This document shows, in pieces, positions 1 to 6,010 of a stretch of DNA of 21,015 nt. The first letter of the stretch is position 1; each line of letters starts with the position of its first letter. Both the position numbers and the translations under genes were made by a program. Below the pieces are notes generated by a model. It did not search any database. It was not told where the DNA came from and saw only the letters and a list, made by a program, of their open reading frames with translations. The stretch comes from CALVGQ01 sp964370435 (GTDB lineage: Bacteria > Bacillota_I > Bacilli_A > Erysipelotrichales > Erysipelotrichaceae): contig CAYJJG010000025.1 in the NCBI GenBank assembly GCA_964370435.1, forward strand, positions 1-21,015, in the 5' to 3' direction.

Positions 1-146
1 GCTATCATAAATGCAAGTTCAAGCGAAGGATTATACTTTCCATTTTCAATAGAACTGATTGTTTGTCTTGAAACTTTCATTGCTTTTGCAAACGCTTCTT
101 GGCTAATTCCATTTTGCTTGCGCAACATTTCAACTTTGTTTTTCAA
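1..146 (-). CDS. XRE-family HTH transcriptional regulator, cut by the window edge
   Basis: The minus strand reads from a TTG start at 146, eight bases after a GGAGG site (159-155), as L/M-K-N-K-V-E-M-L-R-K-Q-N-G-I-S-Q-E-A-F-A and onward. This is the N-terminal helix-turn-helix of small Cro/CI-type regulators, with the usual SQEAFAKA...VSRQTISSIENGKYNPSLELA pattern. About 48 codons are visible and the rest lies left of the window. Proteins of this kind are usually 65-80 residues and often sit next to small membrane proteins, which cannot be seen here. The promoter just upstream carries two copies of a near-palindromic 20-mer, one over the -35 box and one over the start of transcription, so autorepression is likely. 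The family is clear; the target and inducer are unknown. Confidence 0.85.
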   Translation of the reverse strand, partial: MKNKVEMLRKQNGISQEAFAKAMKVSRQTISSIENGKYNPSLELAFMI

Positions 147-164
147 AAGCAGCACCTCCATTTG

Positions 165-184
165 TTGTCAAGTTACCTTTACAA
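165..184. promoter_or_regulatory. Operator copy 1 of the XRE promoter
   Basis: This 20-base near-palindrome fits TTGTnAAGnTAnCTTnACAA and differs from copy 2 at one position. It covers the predicted transcription start (about 184) of the leftward XRE gene. The two copies are 48 bp apart centre to centre, between four and five helical turns. Binding by the neighbouring regulator is an inference from position and symmetry. Confidence 0.7.
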
Positions 185-190
185 CAAAAA

Positions 191-219
191 AAAATAACAT
201 ATTAAGAATATTTTGTCAA
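191..219 (-). promoter_or_regulatory. Promoter of the XRE regulator gene
   Basis: On the minus strand a perfect TTGACA (219-214) is followed, after exactly 17 bases, by TATTTT (196-191). A TG one base upstream of the -10 box (199-198) makes it an extended -10. The -35 box lies inside operator copy 2, and the predicted start of transcription lies at the end of operator copy 1. Confidence 0.7.
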
Positions 220-232
220 GTTATCTTTACAA
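213..232. promoter_or_regulatory. Operator copy 2 of the XRE promoter
   Basis: This is the second copy of the TTGTnAAGnTAnCTTnACAA palindrome, overlapping the -35 hexamer of the leftward promoter. A bound regulator here would block RNA polymerase directly. Confidence 0.7.
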
Positions 233-652
233 AAATAATAACAGACTATATTTCAAGTCTGCTAAAGGGTATATAAATAATATAAATAACCTGCTCGCCT
301 ATTCATATTCCTCGCAGGGGCGATTTTAAAGTCCTTGCTCTCGCACTTTGCGACAACCAAGAAAATGGACAATTCATATTAGATTTCTTCCAAATCTAAT
401 ATGAATAATCTTTCGTAAAGTGCAACACAGAGAAAATAATGTTGCAATAAGTTTCGGCAAGCAGAGCGGATGTATACACATCTACAAATCTTACCTAATA
501 GCAAAATATTTCTTTATGAATATCCATCTATTAACGGGGTTTTTTTCTTGTGGTATAAATGATACAATATAGTCAATAATTTAAAAATAATCGTTACACG
601 AAAGGAAAGTTGATAACAGCTTAATATTGTTGATGTTATCCTATAGAAGAAG
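233..652. other. Gene-free stretch rich in inverted repeats
   Basis: No reading frame with a credible start and ribosome binding site was found on either strand. The stretch holds a 6-bp hairpin (242-247/256-261), two overlapping 5-bp pairings (290-294 with 314-318, and 295-299 with 319-323), a hairpin at 341-353, a perfect 15-bp inverted repeat (372-386/392-406) and a 10-bp outer pairing (343-352 with 414-423, one G-U). Parts of 290-475 look less AT-rich than the flanks, which suggests a different origin. From about 555 on there is a TACAAT -10-like hexamer (558-563) that may serve the next gene, but its -35 box is poor. Confidence 0.5.
343..423. repeat. Nested inverted repeat, possible oriT relic
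   Basis: A perfect 15-bp inverted repeat (372-386 and 392-406, five-base loop) is nested inside a 10-bp pairing of GCACTTTGCG (343-352) with CGTAAAGTGC (414-423). Ten bases after the inner repeat comes TAAAGTGCAACAC (416-428). A long inverted repeat followed closely by a TAAGTGCG-like sequence is the layout of MOBQ-type origins of transfer (RSF1010, pSK41). The match to the nick consensus is partial, no relaxase gene is in view, and a structured RNA or a transposon end would also fit. The repeat is certain; the oriT reading is an inference. Confidence 0.35.
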
Positions 653-1180
653 ATGAATAACAACGAAGAACTAAATACATGGCTTGATAGCATGACTACT
701 ATGCATCTTCCAAGATGGGAAGATTTACCTGAGCTTGATTTATATATGGATCAGGTGCTAACACTAGTAGAGCGTTATCTTTATCAGATTTTTTCACACA
801 CTAACGAAAAGATACTTACGAAATCTATGGTGAATAATTATGTGAAATGGCAACTTATTCCTCCGCCTAATAAAAAGTTCTATACTAAGAAGCATGTTGC
901 ATATTTAATTGCGATAACCTTGTTGAAACAAGTATTAACTATTAATGAAGTAAAAAGCGGAATACAGCGTATGGTTGCAATATATGGAGAAAAGAAAGTA
1001 TATAACTATTTTATCGTAGCGCAAGAATTGGCAATTAAAAATAGTGCTCTTAGCATTAAAAATAATGAAAACTATACTTTGAATTTAAGTAATAGTGAAG
1101 AAGGTATGTTGACATTAAAATTTGCGGTATTATCGCTGAGCTCTAAAATTATTACCGAGAAAATAATTGGAACACTATAG
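653..1180 (+). CDS. DUF1836 domain protein (MerR-like HTH)
   Basis: This 175-residue protein carries the DUF1836 signature: LPRWEDLPELDLYMDQVLTL near residues 19-38, then an ILTKSMVNNYVKWQLIPPP segment and a KKFYTKKHVAYLIAITLLKQV stretch. These form the winged-helix, MerR-like fold typical of the family, ending in a variable helical tail. The length is normal. The start is the ATG at 653 after a weak AGAAGA site; an upstream TTG meets a stop at once. It is the first gene of a tight cluster, with 14 bases to the AAC(3)-like gene. DUF1836 proteins are presumed DNA-binding regulators with no well-established targets, so it may control its own cluster. Confidence in the family is high, in the function low. 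Confidence 0.85.
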   Translation: MNNNEELNTWLDSMTTMHLPRWEDLPELDLYMDQVLTLVERYLYQIFSHTNEKILTKSMVNNYVKWQLIPPPNKKFYTKKHVAYLIAITLLKQVLTINEVKSGIQRMVAIYGEKKVYNYFIVAQELAIKNSALSIKNNENYTLNLSNSEEGMLTLKFAVLSLSSKIITEKIIGTL

Positions 1181-1194
1181 AAAGAAGGGATATT

Positions 1195-2013
1195 GTGAAT
1201 GCTTTAGGGGAATTAAATGCAATTATTACTAAACAAGATATTGTAAATGCACTTAAAACAAATGGTGTAAAAGAAGACGCAGTGTTAGAGGTTCATGTAG
1301 CTTTGTCTTCTTTTGGTTATGTAGTAGGAGGAGCTCAAACTATTATTGATGCTTTAATAGATGTTGTAGGGTATAATGGAACGATTCTGATGACGATGAA
1401 CGATTTATTCAATAGTGAGCCTACTTATTGGAAAGTCCCATCTATGGTTTACGATGATATAAAAAAAATTAGAAAACATATTCCAGCATTTGATAAAAAA
1501 AATAGTGATTCATATGATAGTGGTAGTGTTGTAGAAAATCTTCGAAGAAGGACAGGGGTTGTGATTTCTAATCATCCAACTTATAGCTATATTGCTTGGG
1601 GTAAATATGCAAAATTCTTGTGTAATCGTCATAGTTTGCATTTATCACAATCGATTGAATCTCCACTAGGAAGAATATCAGAGTTACGAGGACATGTGCT
1701 ACTAATGGGTGTTGATTATAGCTACTGCAGTCTTTTTCATTTAGCACAAGAAATCACTAAATGTGAAACGATAGAAGTTAATGGTGCAGCTATCGAAGTA
1801 GATGGACAGCGAATTTGGAAAAAATATTTAAATACACATTATAATAATAAAGCATTTAATGCTATAGGTGAACAATTAGAATCAAAGCAACTAGTGAAAA
1901 AATTTAATATTATGGGTACACCTTGTCGACTATTGAAAGTAAGTTTAGCTATAAATGAAGCTATTAGTTATTATCATGAACATAGTATTTTGAAATACTA
2001 TAAATTAGGTTAA
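1195..2013 (+). CDS. AAC(3)-like (antibiotic NAT family) N-acetyltransferase, altered active-site motif
   Basis: At 272 residues it has the normal length and landmarks of the aminoglycoside 3-N-acetyltransferase/YokD family: a VHVALSSFGYVVGGAQTIIDAL acyl-CoA-binding start (33-54), GTILMTM (62-68), an RRRTGVVISNHPTYSYIAWG block (117-136), SPLGR (156-160) and HVLLMGVDY (167-175). Family members acetylate amino groups of aminoglycosides or unknown substrates from acetyl-CoA in the cytoplasm. Two departures stand out. The first block has HVAL where HSSL is usual, and the conserved LHLAE motif reads FHLAQ (H182, Q185), so the usual glutamate is a glutamine with a Glu next to it. The start is a GTG at 1195 after AGAAGGGA. 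It follows the DUF1836 gene by 14 bases and precedes the HEPN gene by 3. The substrate is unknown; resistance should not be assumed. Confidence 0.82.
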   Translation: MNALGELNAIITKQDIVNALKTNGVKEDAVLEVHVALSSFGYVVGGAQTIIDALIDVVGYNGTILMTMNDLFNSEPTYWKVPSMVYDDIKKIRKHIPAFDKKNSDSYDSGSVVENLRRRTGVVISNHPTYSYIAWGKYAKFLCNRHSLHLSQSIESPLGRISELRGHVLLMGVDYSYCSLFHLAQEITKCETIEVNGAAIEVDGQRIWKKYLNTHYNNKAFNAIGEQLESKQLVKKFNIMGTPCRLLKVSLAINEAISYYHEHSILKYYKLG

Positions 2014-2016
2014 ATT

Positions 2017-2451
2017 ATGAGTTTTCTTGAATATTATAAACACGTCGATAATTTGTTGAAAAGAAAATTAAATAGTGATATAGGGGTAACGAGGTATCTT
2101 CAAGAAATGAGTGAAGTTGGATTATATAATACAATAGAATATAAAAAATTAAGACATTATCGCCATATTCGAAACGAAATTGTTCATGAGAATAATGTAA
2201 ATGAAAATAATAGCTGTACACCACAGGATGAACAATGGCTTAAAGATTTTTATCATTTAGTAGCTAACAATGAAGATTCCTTAAGTATTTATAGAAAAAA
2301 GATTATGAACAGAAATAAAAAAGCATCATCGAGTTCTTATAAAAAACGAACTAATACAAAGAAATATTTTGATTATTTTGTGATTTTTATTCTTATATGC
2401 AGTGCTTACCTGTTAATGGTAGTACTTTTTCGGTTGATTTATGAAAAATAA
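2017..2451 (+). CDS. Small HEPN-motif protein with a C-terminal membrane anchor
   Basis: This 144-residue protein has an all-helical N-terminal part, a hydrophilic linker (about 91-116) rich in Lys, Ser and Arg, and one hydrophobic segment (about 118-141) ending in a short basic tail. Residues 43-58 read KKLRHYRHIRNEIVHE. R52-N-E-I-V-H57 is an R-x4-H motif, the catalytic signature of many HEPN ribonucleases, and the surrounding sequence resembles short Bacillota proteins with an 'RNxxAHE' core. It starts three bases after the AAC(3)-like stop with little ribosome binding site of its own, so it is probably translated by coupling. A membrane-anchored HEPN protein could be an RNase or only a binding domain; no antitoxin partner is obvious. 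The HEPN call is motif-based. Confidence 0.65.
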   Translation: MSFLEYYKHVDNLLKRKLNSDIGVTRYLQEMSEVGLYNTIEYKKLRHYRHIRNEIVHENNVNENNSCTPQDEQWLKDFYHLVANNEDSLSIYRKKIMNRNKKASSSSYKKRTNTKKYFDYFVIFILICSAYLLMVVLFRLIYEK

Positions 2452-2464
2452 AAAGTATAAAAAT

Positions 2465-2493
2465 TTGCGTTTAAAGGACAAATTTGATACTAT
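2465..2493 (+). promoter_or_regulatory. Promoter of the lipoprotein gene
   Basis: TTGCGT (2465-2470) and TACTAT (2488-2493) are separated by 17 bases and lie just before the ribosome binding site of the lipoprotein gene. Its presence suggests the lipoprotein is a separate unit from the upstream three-gene cluster. Confidence 0.5.
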
Positions 2494-2515
2494 TAAAATC
2501 TAAAAAGGATGGGAA

Positions 2516-3070
2516 ATGAAAATGAAAAAACTATTAAAGGTGTTTTGTGTTCTTTCAATGCTTACTTTAGTATTAACTGGATGTGGAGCAGAAGAAAAAG
2601 AAGTAACAGGTACGTGGGAAGCGAGTTACGTAGATACAACAGTATCACAAATGATTCCGTTTGAAGGTGATTTTGTTATTTTAGTATCATTAGAATTAAA
2701 AGAGGATAAAAGCTATGTTTTATCGATGAGTATTAGTGAAGAAGTATTAGATGGTCTTAAAACTGCTATAACAACATTAGTTAATGAGCAAGTTGTAGCT
2801 GTTATGGAGCAAGGAAGTATGACAGAAGCTGAGGCTCTTAAATATCTTCAAGGTGGTGAAGATGGTACGACAATTGAAAATCTAATTGATGAAAATTATG
2901 ATTTAATGGTGTCTACGATTAATACTCAAGTACTTGAAGGTGCTTGGGAGCAAACTAGTGATGGTGTTACCTTTGATGAAGAAGAATCATCTACACTAAC
3001 ATGGGATGGCGATGCTTTAGTGATCGCTGATTTTATAACAGGAGTTTCATTAACTTTTAATAAAAAATAA
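2516..3070 (+). CDS. Secreted lipoprotein of unknown function
   Basis: The product of 184 residues begins with a classic lipoprotein signal peptide: basic MKMKK, a hydrophobic core, and the lipobox L-T-G-C with the lipidated cysteine at residue 23. The mature part is acidic. It opens with VTGTWEASYVD and closes with DGVTFDEEESSTLTWDGDALVIADF, alternating strand-like segments around a helical middle (about 75-135), as in small beta-barrel 'TGTWE' lipoproteins of Bacillota. No catalytic motif is visible. The start at 2516 has AAGGA six bases upstream; the ATG at 2522 is possible too. It has its own promoter and a strong terminator, so it is probably monocistronic. It should be anchored on the outer face of the cytoplasmic membrane. 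Function not recognised. Confidence 0.8.
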   Translation: MKMKKLLKVFCVLSMLTLVLTGCGAEEKEVTGTWEASYVDTTVSQMIPFEGDFVILVSLELKEDKSYVLSMSISEEVLDGLKTAITTLVNEQVVAVMEQGSMTEAEALKYLQGGEDGTTIENLIDENYDLMVSTINTQVLEGAWEQTSDGVTFDEEESSTLTWDGDALVIADFITGVSLTFNKK

Positions 3071-3086
3071 CATATTACTAAGAAAT

Positions 3087-3120
3087 ACGATTTCTTTATT
3101 AAAAAGGAGTCGTGTTTTTT
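3087..3120 (+). terminator. Terminator of the lipoprotein gene
   Basis: An 11-bp stem (3087-3097 with 3103-3113, two G-U pairs), loop ATTAA, is followed by GTTTTTT. It sits 16 bases after the stop codon. Confidence 0.85.
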
Positions 3121-3142
3121 ATTGTCAGAAAGATAATTAAGA

Positions 3143-3170
3143 TTGAATTATAATTTAACAATGATATGAT
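3143..3170 (+). promoter_or_regulatory. Promoter of the SIS-domain gene
   Basis: TTGAAT (3143-3148), a 16-base spacer and TATGAT (3165-3170) lie about 48 bases before the start codon. Confidence 0.5.
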
Positions 3171-3217
3171 AAATTCAGCAAATAAATTTAATGTAATTTA
3201 CTAGAAAGAATAAGGTG

Positions 3218-3955
3218 ATGAAAGTGAAAAATATTAAAGTTTCATTTGAAAAAGGTTTAAAAGTTGTTGAATTGATACAGTCAACTCAACAAGAACAAAT
3301 AGAGCAATCTGCTACCCTTGTTGTAGATGCATACAAAAAAGGTAAGAAGTTCTTTGTAACAGGGAGTGGACACTCTCATACAGTGGCAGAGGAGTTGTAC
3401 GGTAGAGCAGGTCAATTAGCCTTTGTTGTACCAATTATCAATGATGAACTTACTTTAACGAACCATCCTACAAAAAGTACATATATTGAAAGATTAAGTG
3501 GCTATGCAAAAATTCTGGTAGATTTGTATCGTATCAATGAGGGAGATGTAATTTTGATTGCATCAAACTCAGGCAGAAATGCTTATCCTATTGAAATGGC
3601 CTTAGAAGCAAAAACAAGAGGTGCAAAGGTGATTGCGATTACGAGTCTAAAGCATTCAAAGCAAGTAGATACACGACATGAATGCGGAAAGAAATTATAT
3701 GAAATTGCTGATGTTGTGATTGATAATTGTGGTGAAAAAGGTGATGCGGCAACGATATTTGAAGGAGTTAAACCCCCTATGATTGCAACATCTTCTATTG
3801 CAAATGCCTTCATATGTAATGCATTTGGAGCTGCTATTGTTGAAAAGTTTGTTGAAGAAGGAATAGAGCCAGAGGTATTCTTCAGTGCAAATGTTGACGG
3901 TGGAGAGGAAAAAAATCAAAAATTAATGGACAAATATACAAGAATGTATTATTAG
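3218..3955 (+). CDS. SIS-domain phosphosugar-binding protein, UPF0309 type
   Basis: This protein of about 245 residues is a single sugar-isomerase (SIS) domain of the UPF0309/COG4821 group. Landmarks are a GKKFFVTGSGHSHTVAEELYGRAG nucleotide/phosphosugar loop (about 43-66), the second core segment GDVILIASNSGRNAYPIEMAL (about 109-129) with the SNSG serine motif, and the family C-terminus EPEVFFSANVDGGEEKNQKLMDKY. These proteins are thought to bind phosphorylated amino sugars; a defined reaction is not established. GTG 3215, ATG 3218 and GTG 3224 are all in frame near a single AAGGTGAT site, so the exact start is uncertain; ATG 3218 is used. The gene stands alone with its own promoter, and an amidohydrolase relic lies about 320 bases downstream, which suggests that an amino-sugar cluster once stood here. 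Confidence 0.85.
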   Translation: MKVKNIKVSFEKGLKVVELIQSTQQEQIEQSATLVVDAYKKGKKFFVTGSGHSHTVAEELYGRAGQLAFVVPIINDELTLTNHPTKSTYIERLSGYAKILVDLYRINEGDVILIASNSGRNAYPIEMALEAKTRGAKVIAITSLKHSKQVDTRHECGKKLYEIADVVIDNCGEKGDAATIFEGVKPPMIATSSIANAFICNAFGAAIVEKFVEEGIEPEVFFSANVDGGEEKNQKLMDKYTRMYY

Positions 3956-4026
3956 GGAGCGCAAGAACATATAAGGAGTCAATTACCAATGATTTTGTGA
4001 ATTGTATTTAAAATGTGTTTTCCTAG

Positions 4027-4131
4027 TATAATTTAAAAAGATATTTAAGATTAAAATTTAATTTTATCTTTGATAGTTAAAAATTAAAAAGAGCACGGAT
4101 AATCCTTTAATAAAAGGAAGTTCGTGCTTTT
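4027..4131 (+). ncRNA. Candidate small RNA between the SIS and GGDEF genes
   Basis: A consensus TATAAT (4027-4032) has a weak -35 (TTGTAT at 4002-4007, 19-base spacer). It is followed by an AT-rich hairpin (4047-4057 with 4061-4070, one bulge) and then the strong terminator ending at 4131. A transcript of roughly 90 nt with no reading frame would result. The -35 is poor and the terminator may simply end the SIS transcript, so this is a weak candidate. Confidence 0.25.
4092..4131 (+). terminator. Terminator downstream of the SIS gene
   Basis: An outer AGCACG/CGTGCT stem (4092-4097 with 4123-4128) and an inner TCCTTT/AAAGGA stem (4103-4108 with 4113-4118) are joined by an internal loop and followed by TTTT. 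It lies about 135 bases after the SIS stop codon and is the first terminator there. Confidence 0.7.
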
Positions 4132-4276
4132 GTGTTGTGTTGGAACTATTATAATTTTTAATGTTTCTTAATCGATTTGATAAAATTATATGTAGTTTCT
4201 TTATAATTCAATAGGATGTTCTAAATTCAAATTTCTCATATAAATCATTAGGGTGTAGCTATGAAATCTTTTGACA

Positions 4277-4407
4277 ATGGTACCACTTCTATCATGGAAA
4301 GACGCTGATTTTATAATTATAGATGATGAGTAAAATGTGCATAAACTTTTGTAGAAGGAGAGCTTGTATATGATAAAGAAGAAAGTGATTATTTAATCCT
4401 GTATTAA
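4277..4407 (+). pseudogene. Decayed C-terminus of an amidohydrolase, most like NagA
   Basis: One frame (4277-4345) reads MVPLLSWKDADFIIIDDE, then a TAA at 4331, then NVHK. Re-entering one base back at 4345 gives TFVEGELVYDKEESDYLILY and a stop at 4407. Joined, this matches the C-terminal strand pair of amidohydrolases, especially N-acetylglucosamine-6-phosphate deacetylase: (G)KDADFxxxDxxxNVxxTxVxGxxVY, with exact spacing. Reading it that way needs one in-frame stop, one lost base in an A-run and a Gly-to-Trp change before KDADF. No start, ribosome binding site or catalytic part is left. The neighbouring SIS gene also belongs to phosphosugar metabolism. It is short, so chance resemblance cannot be fully excluded. 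Confidence 0.45.
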
Positions 4408-4478
4408 AGGCTGAAACGAACTAATAAATTTAAGATATCCTTATTAAATTAAAAATATTATCAAATTTTTAATTTATG

Positions 4479-4487
4479 TGATATAAT
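4479..4487 (+). promoter_or_regulatory. Extended -10 promoter of the diguanylate cyclase gene
   Basis: TGATATAAT is an extended -10 with a consensus hexamer (4482-4487) and only a weak -35. The leader to the chosen ATG would be about 270 bases long and AT-rich; no known riboswitch was recognised in it. Confidence 0.4.
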
Positions 4488-4765
4488 TTGAAAATAAATA
4501 ATTAATTTATAATTTTAGTAGTATTATAAATCATTAATTAAACATATAATTATGGTTTGGATGTATAGTTTAAAAGGTAATTTATAAAAAAATGTTATAT
4601 ATTAATATAAACCTTTAGTAATTATTAAAACTATGGTTAAAACTTTATAGATAACCTGTTTAATATGTGACGAAATATTCATTGATATTTATTGTCTATT
4701 TTGTTATATTTTTTAAGATAATTAATAAATTATATAGATATATTAGTAAATATGGAGAGCATATT

Positions 4766-5938
4766 ATGAAAAATAAAATCAATAAAGCCTGGAGATTTTT
4801 AGTCGATAAAACGCTAGAAGAAAGACAGAATCTTCATGACTGCAAAAAAGAAGTTGATAATAAAAATAGGCAAATTTTAAGTACGATGTTATTTGCAGTC
4901 ATATTGATTTTTTCTTTTAGTTTTATAACTTCCTTTTTTTCAGATTTTTTCTTAACGGCTGGTGTGCCTAAGTTACGATGGGCTTACTTAATAGTTGCCA
5001 TTGTTTCATTAATTATTTTTATTATTATTAACTTTTTATCAACTAAAGCAATTACCCCTATGATCTATGCCGTTAATACAGCTGCTTTTATTTATTCTTT
5101 CATAATAAGTGCATATATAGCTCCTGATCAAATTTGTGTTACCTTTACAATTGTCTTATTTATGACTTCAACTTTATATTTAGATTATGGTTGGCGTATT
5201 CATTTTTATATGTTATTAGTGACACTTGCCTATGTATATGGTATTTCTCACTTTAAACCATTGGAAGTATATAGTGCAGAAGCCATGAATTCTTATATTA
5301 TTATGTCTTTGTTATTTATTATAGGATCTATAGTTCGTCATGCGGGTCTTGGAATATTTGTAGCTAGAAATACTTTACAAAAATATGCTTATACTGATCA
5401 ACTCACTAATGTACACAATAGGCGAAAATTATTTGAAGATTTTGCTAAAATAGAAGAAAATTATGAAGATAAGCGATTTACAGTTTTAGCAATATTGGAT
5501 ATTGATTATTTTAAAAAATATAATGATACTTATGGGCATAGTGCGGGAGACCGATGTCTTGAAGTGCTTGGTAAGTGTCTTAACGATATTGAAAACAAAT
5601 ATGAAGCGTATTGTTATCGCTACGGTGGAGAAGAATTTGCGATTGGTTTTATCGGATATACGATGGAACAAGCAATTAATTGCATAGAAGAATTAAAAAA
5701 ATCAATTTATGATTTGAATATTAAAAATAAAAATTCAGAATTTCACAGAATAACAGTGAGTGTAGGTGTTGCTGATGTTAATACTGAAGGTGTTCCTAAA
5801 CATGAGGCAGCTCTAAGTCGTGCAGATAGTGTATTATACGAAGCTAAGAAAAGTGGGCGAAACACTATTAAATGCACCACAGAACAACTAAATGATAATA
5901 GTATGATAAGGGATACAATTAGAAAAAGAGATAAGTAA
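4766..5938 (+). CDS. Membrane-bound diguanylate cyclase (GGDEF protein)
   Basis: The 390-residue product has a short basic cytoplasmic start, about six hydrophobic segments (roughly 40-58, 72-92, 97-117, 122-138, 145-162, 175-195), and a C-terminal GGDEF domain (about 207-375). The domain shows YTDQLTNVHNRRKLFEDF, the metal-binding LDIDYFKKYNDTYGH (244-258), the active-site RYGGEEF (285-291) and ITVSVGVA near the end. GGEEF is a catalytically competent variant, so synthesis of c-di-GMP from two GTP is expected. The inhibitory RxxD site five residues before GGEEF is absent. The ATG at 4766 is preferred because GGAGAG lies six bases upstream; an in-frame GTG at 4667 would add 33 hydrophobic residues without a ribosome binding site. 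It is a single gene with a bidirectional terminator after it. Confidence 0.88.
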   Translation: MKNKINKAWRFLVDKTLEERQNLHDCKKEVDNKNRQILSTMLFAVILIFSFSFITSFFSDFFLTAGVPKLRWAYLIVAIVSLIIFIIINFLSTKAITPMIYAVNTAAFIYSFIISAYIAPDQICVTFTIVLFMTSTLYLDYGWRIHFYMLLVTLAYVYGISHFKPLEVYSAEAMNSYIIMSLLFIIGSIVRHAGLGIFVARNTLQKYAYTDQLTNVHNRRKLFEDFAKIEENYEDKRFTVLAILDIDYFKKYNDTYGHSAGDRCLEVLGKCLNDIENKYEAYCYRYGGEEFAIGFIGYTMEQAINCIEELKKSIYDLNIKNKNSEFHRITVSVGVADVNTEGVPKHEAALSRADSVLYEAKKSGRNTIKCTTEQLNDNSMIRDTIRKRDK

Positions 5939-5968
5939 TAGTTTTATATTTATAATTTTATAAAAAGA

Positions 5969-6010
5969 CTATGATAATAACTTAATTAGTTATCAATCAT
6001 AGCTTTTTTT
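5969..6010. terminator. Bidirectional terminator between the GGDEF and msrC genes
   Basis: A CTATGAT/ATCATAG stem (5969-5975 with 5996-6002) with an inner ATAACT/AGTTAT stem (5977-5982 with 5988-5993) is followed by T's on the plus strand and, read leftward, by TCTTTTTAT. It serves both convergent genes. Confidence 0.85.

Larger units (their letters stand above)
3956..4765. other. Gene-poor 810 bp gap with a relic and a possible small RNA
   Basis: No intact gene was found. From left to right it holds a TATAAT box (4027-4032), an AT hairpin (4047-4070), a strong terminator (4092-4131), a decayed amidohydrolase-like coding fragment (4277-4407), and a very AT-rich leader with an extended -10 promoter (4479-4487) for the diguanylate cyclase gene. 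From 4141 to 4270 and from 4500 to 4750 nothing specific was seen. Confidence 0.6.

Noticed and set aside
2015..2224. Minus-strand reading frame of 69 codons opposite the HEPN gene
   Set aside because: It has no ribosome binding site and its composition (Tyr/Phe/Ile-rich) is what an antisense frame of a Lys/Glu/Asn-rich gene gives.
3583..3919. Two minus-strand frames opposite the SIS gene
   Set aside because: Both lie wholly inside a well-supported gene and lack start signals.
4201..4392. Minus-strand frame of about 63 codons overlapping the amidohydrolase relic, ending in LEHPIEL
   Set aside because: It has no start or ribosome binding site, its first half is a Phe/Ile-rich antisense of the relic, and no family was recognised.
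4667..4765. Upstream GTG start adding 33 residues to the diguanylate cyclase
   Set aside because: No ribosome binding site precedes it, whereas the ATG at 4766 has GGAGAG at a good distance.
4488..4765. A c-di-GMP riboswitch in the leader of the GGDEF gene
   Set aside because: The leader is nearly all A and T and shows none of the GC-rich conserved segments of known c-di-GMP riboswitches.
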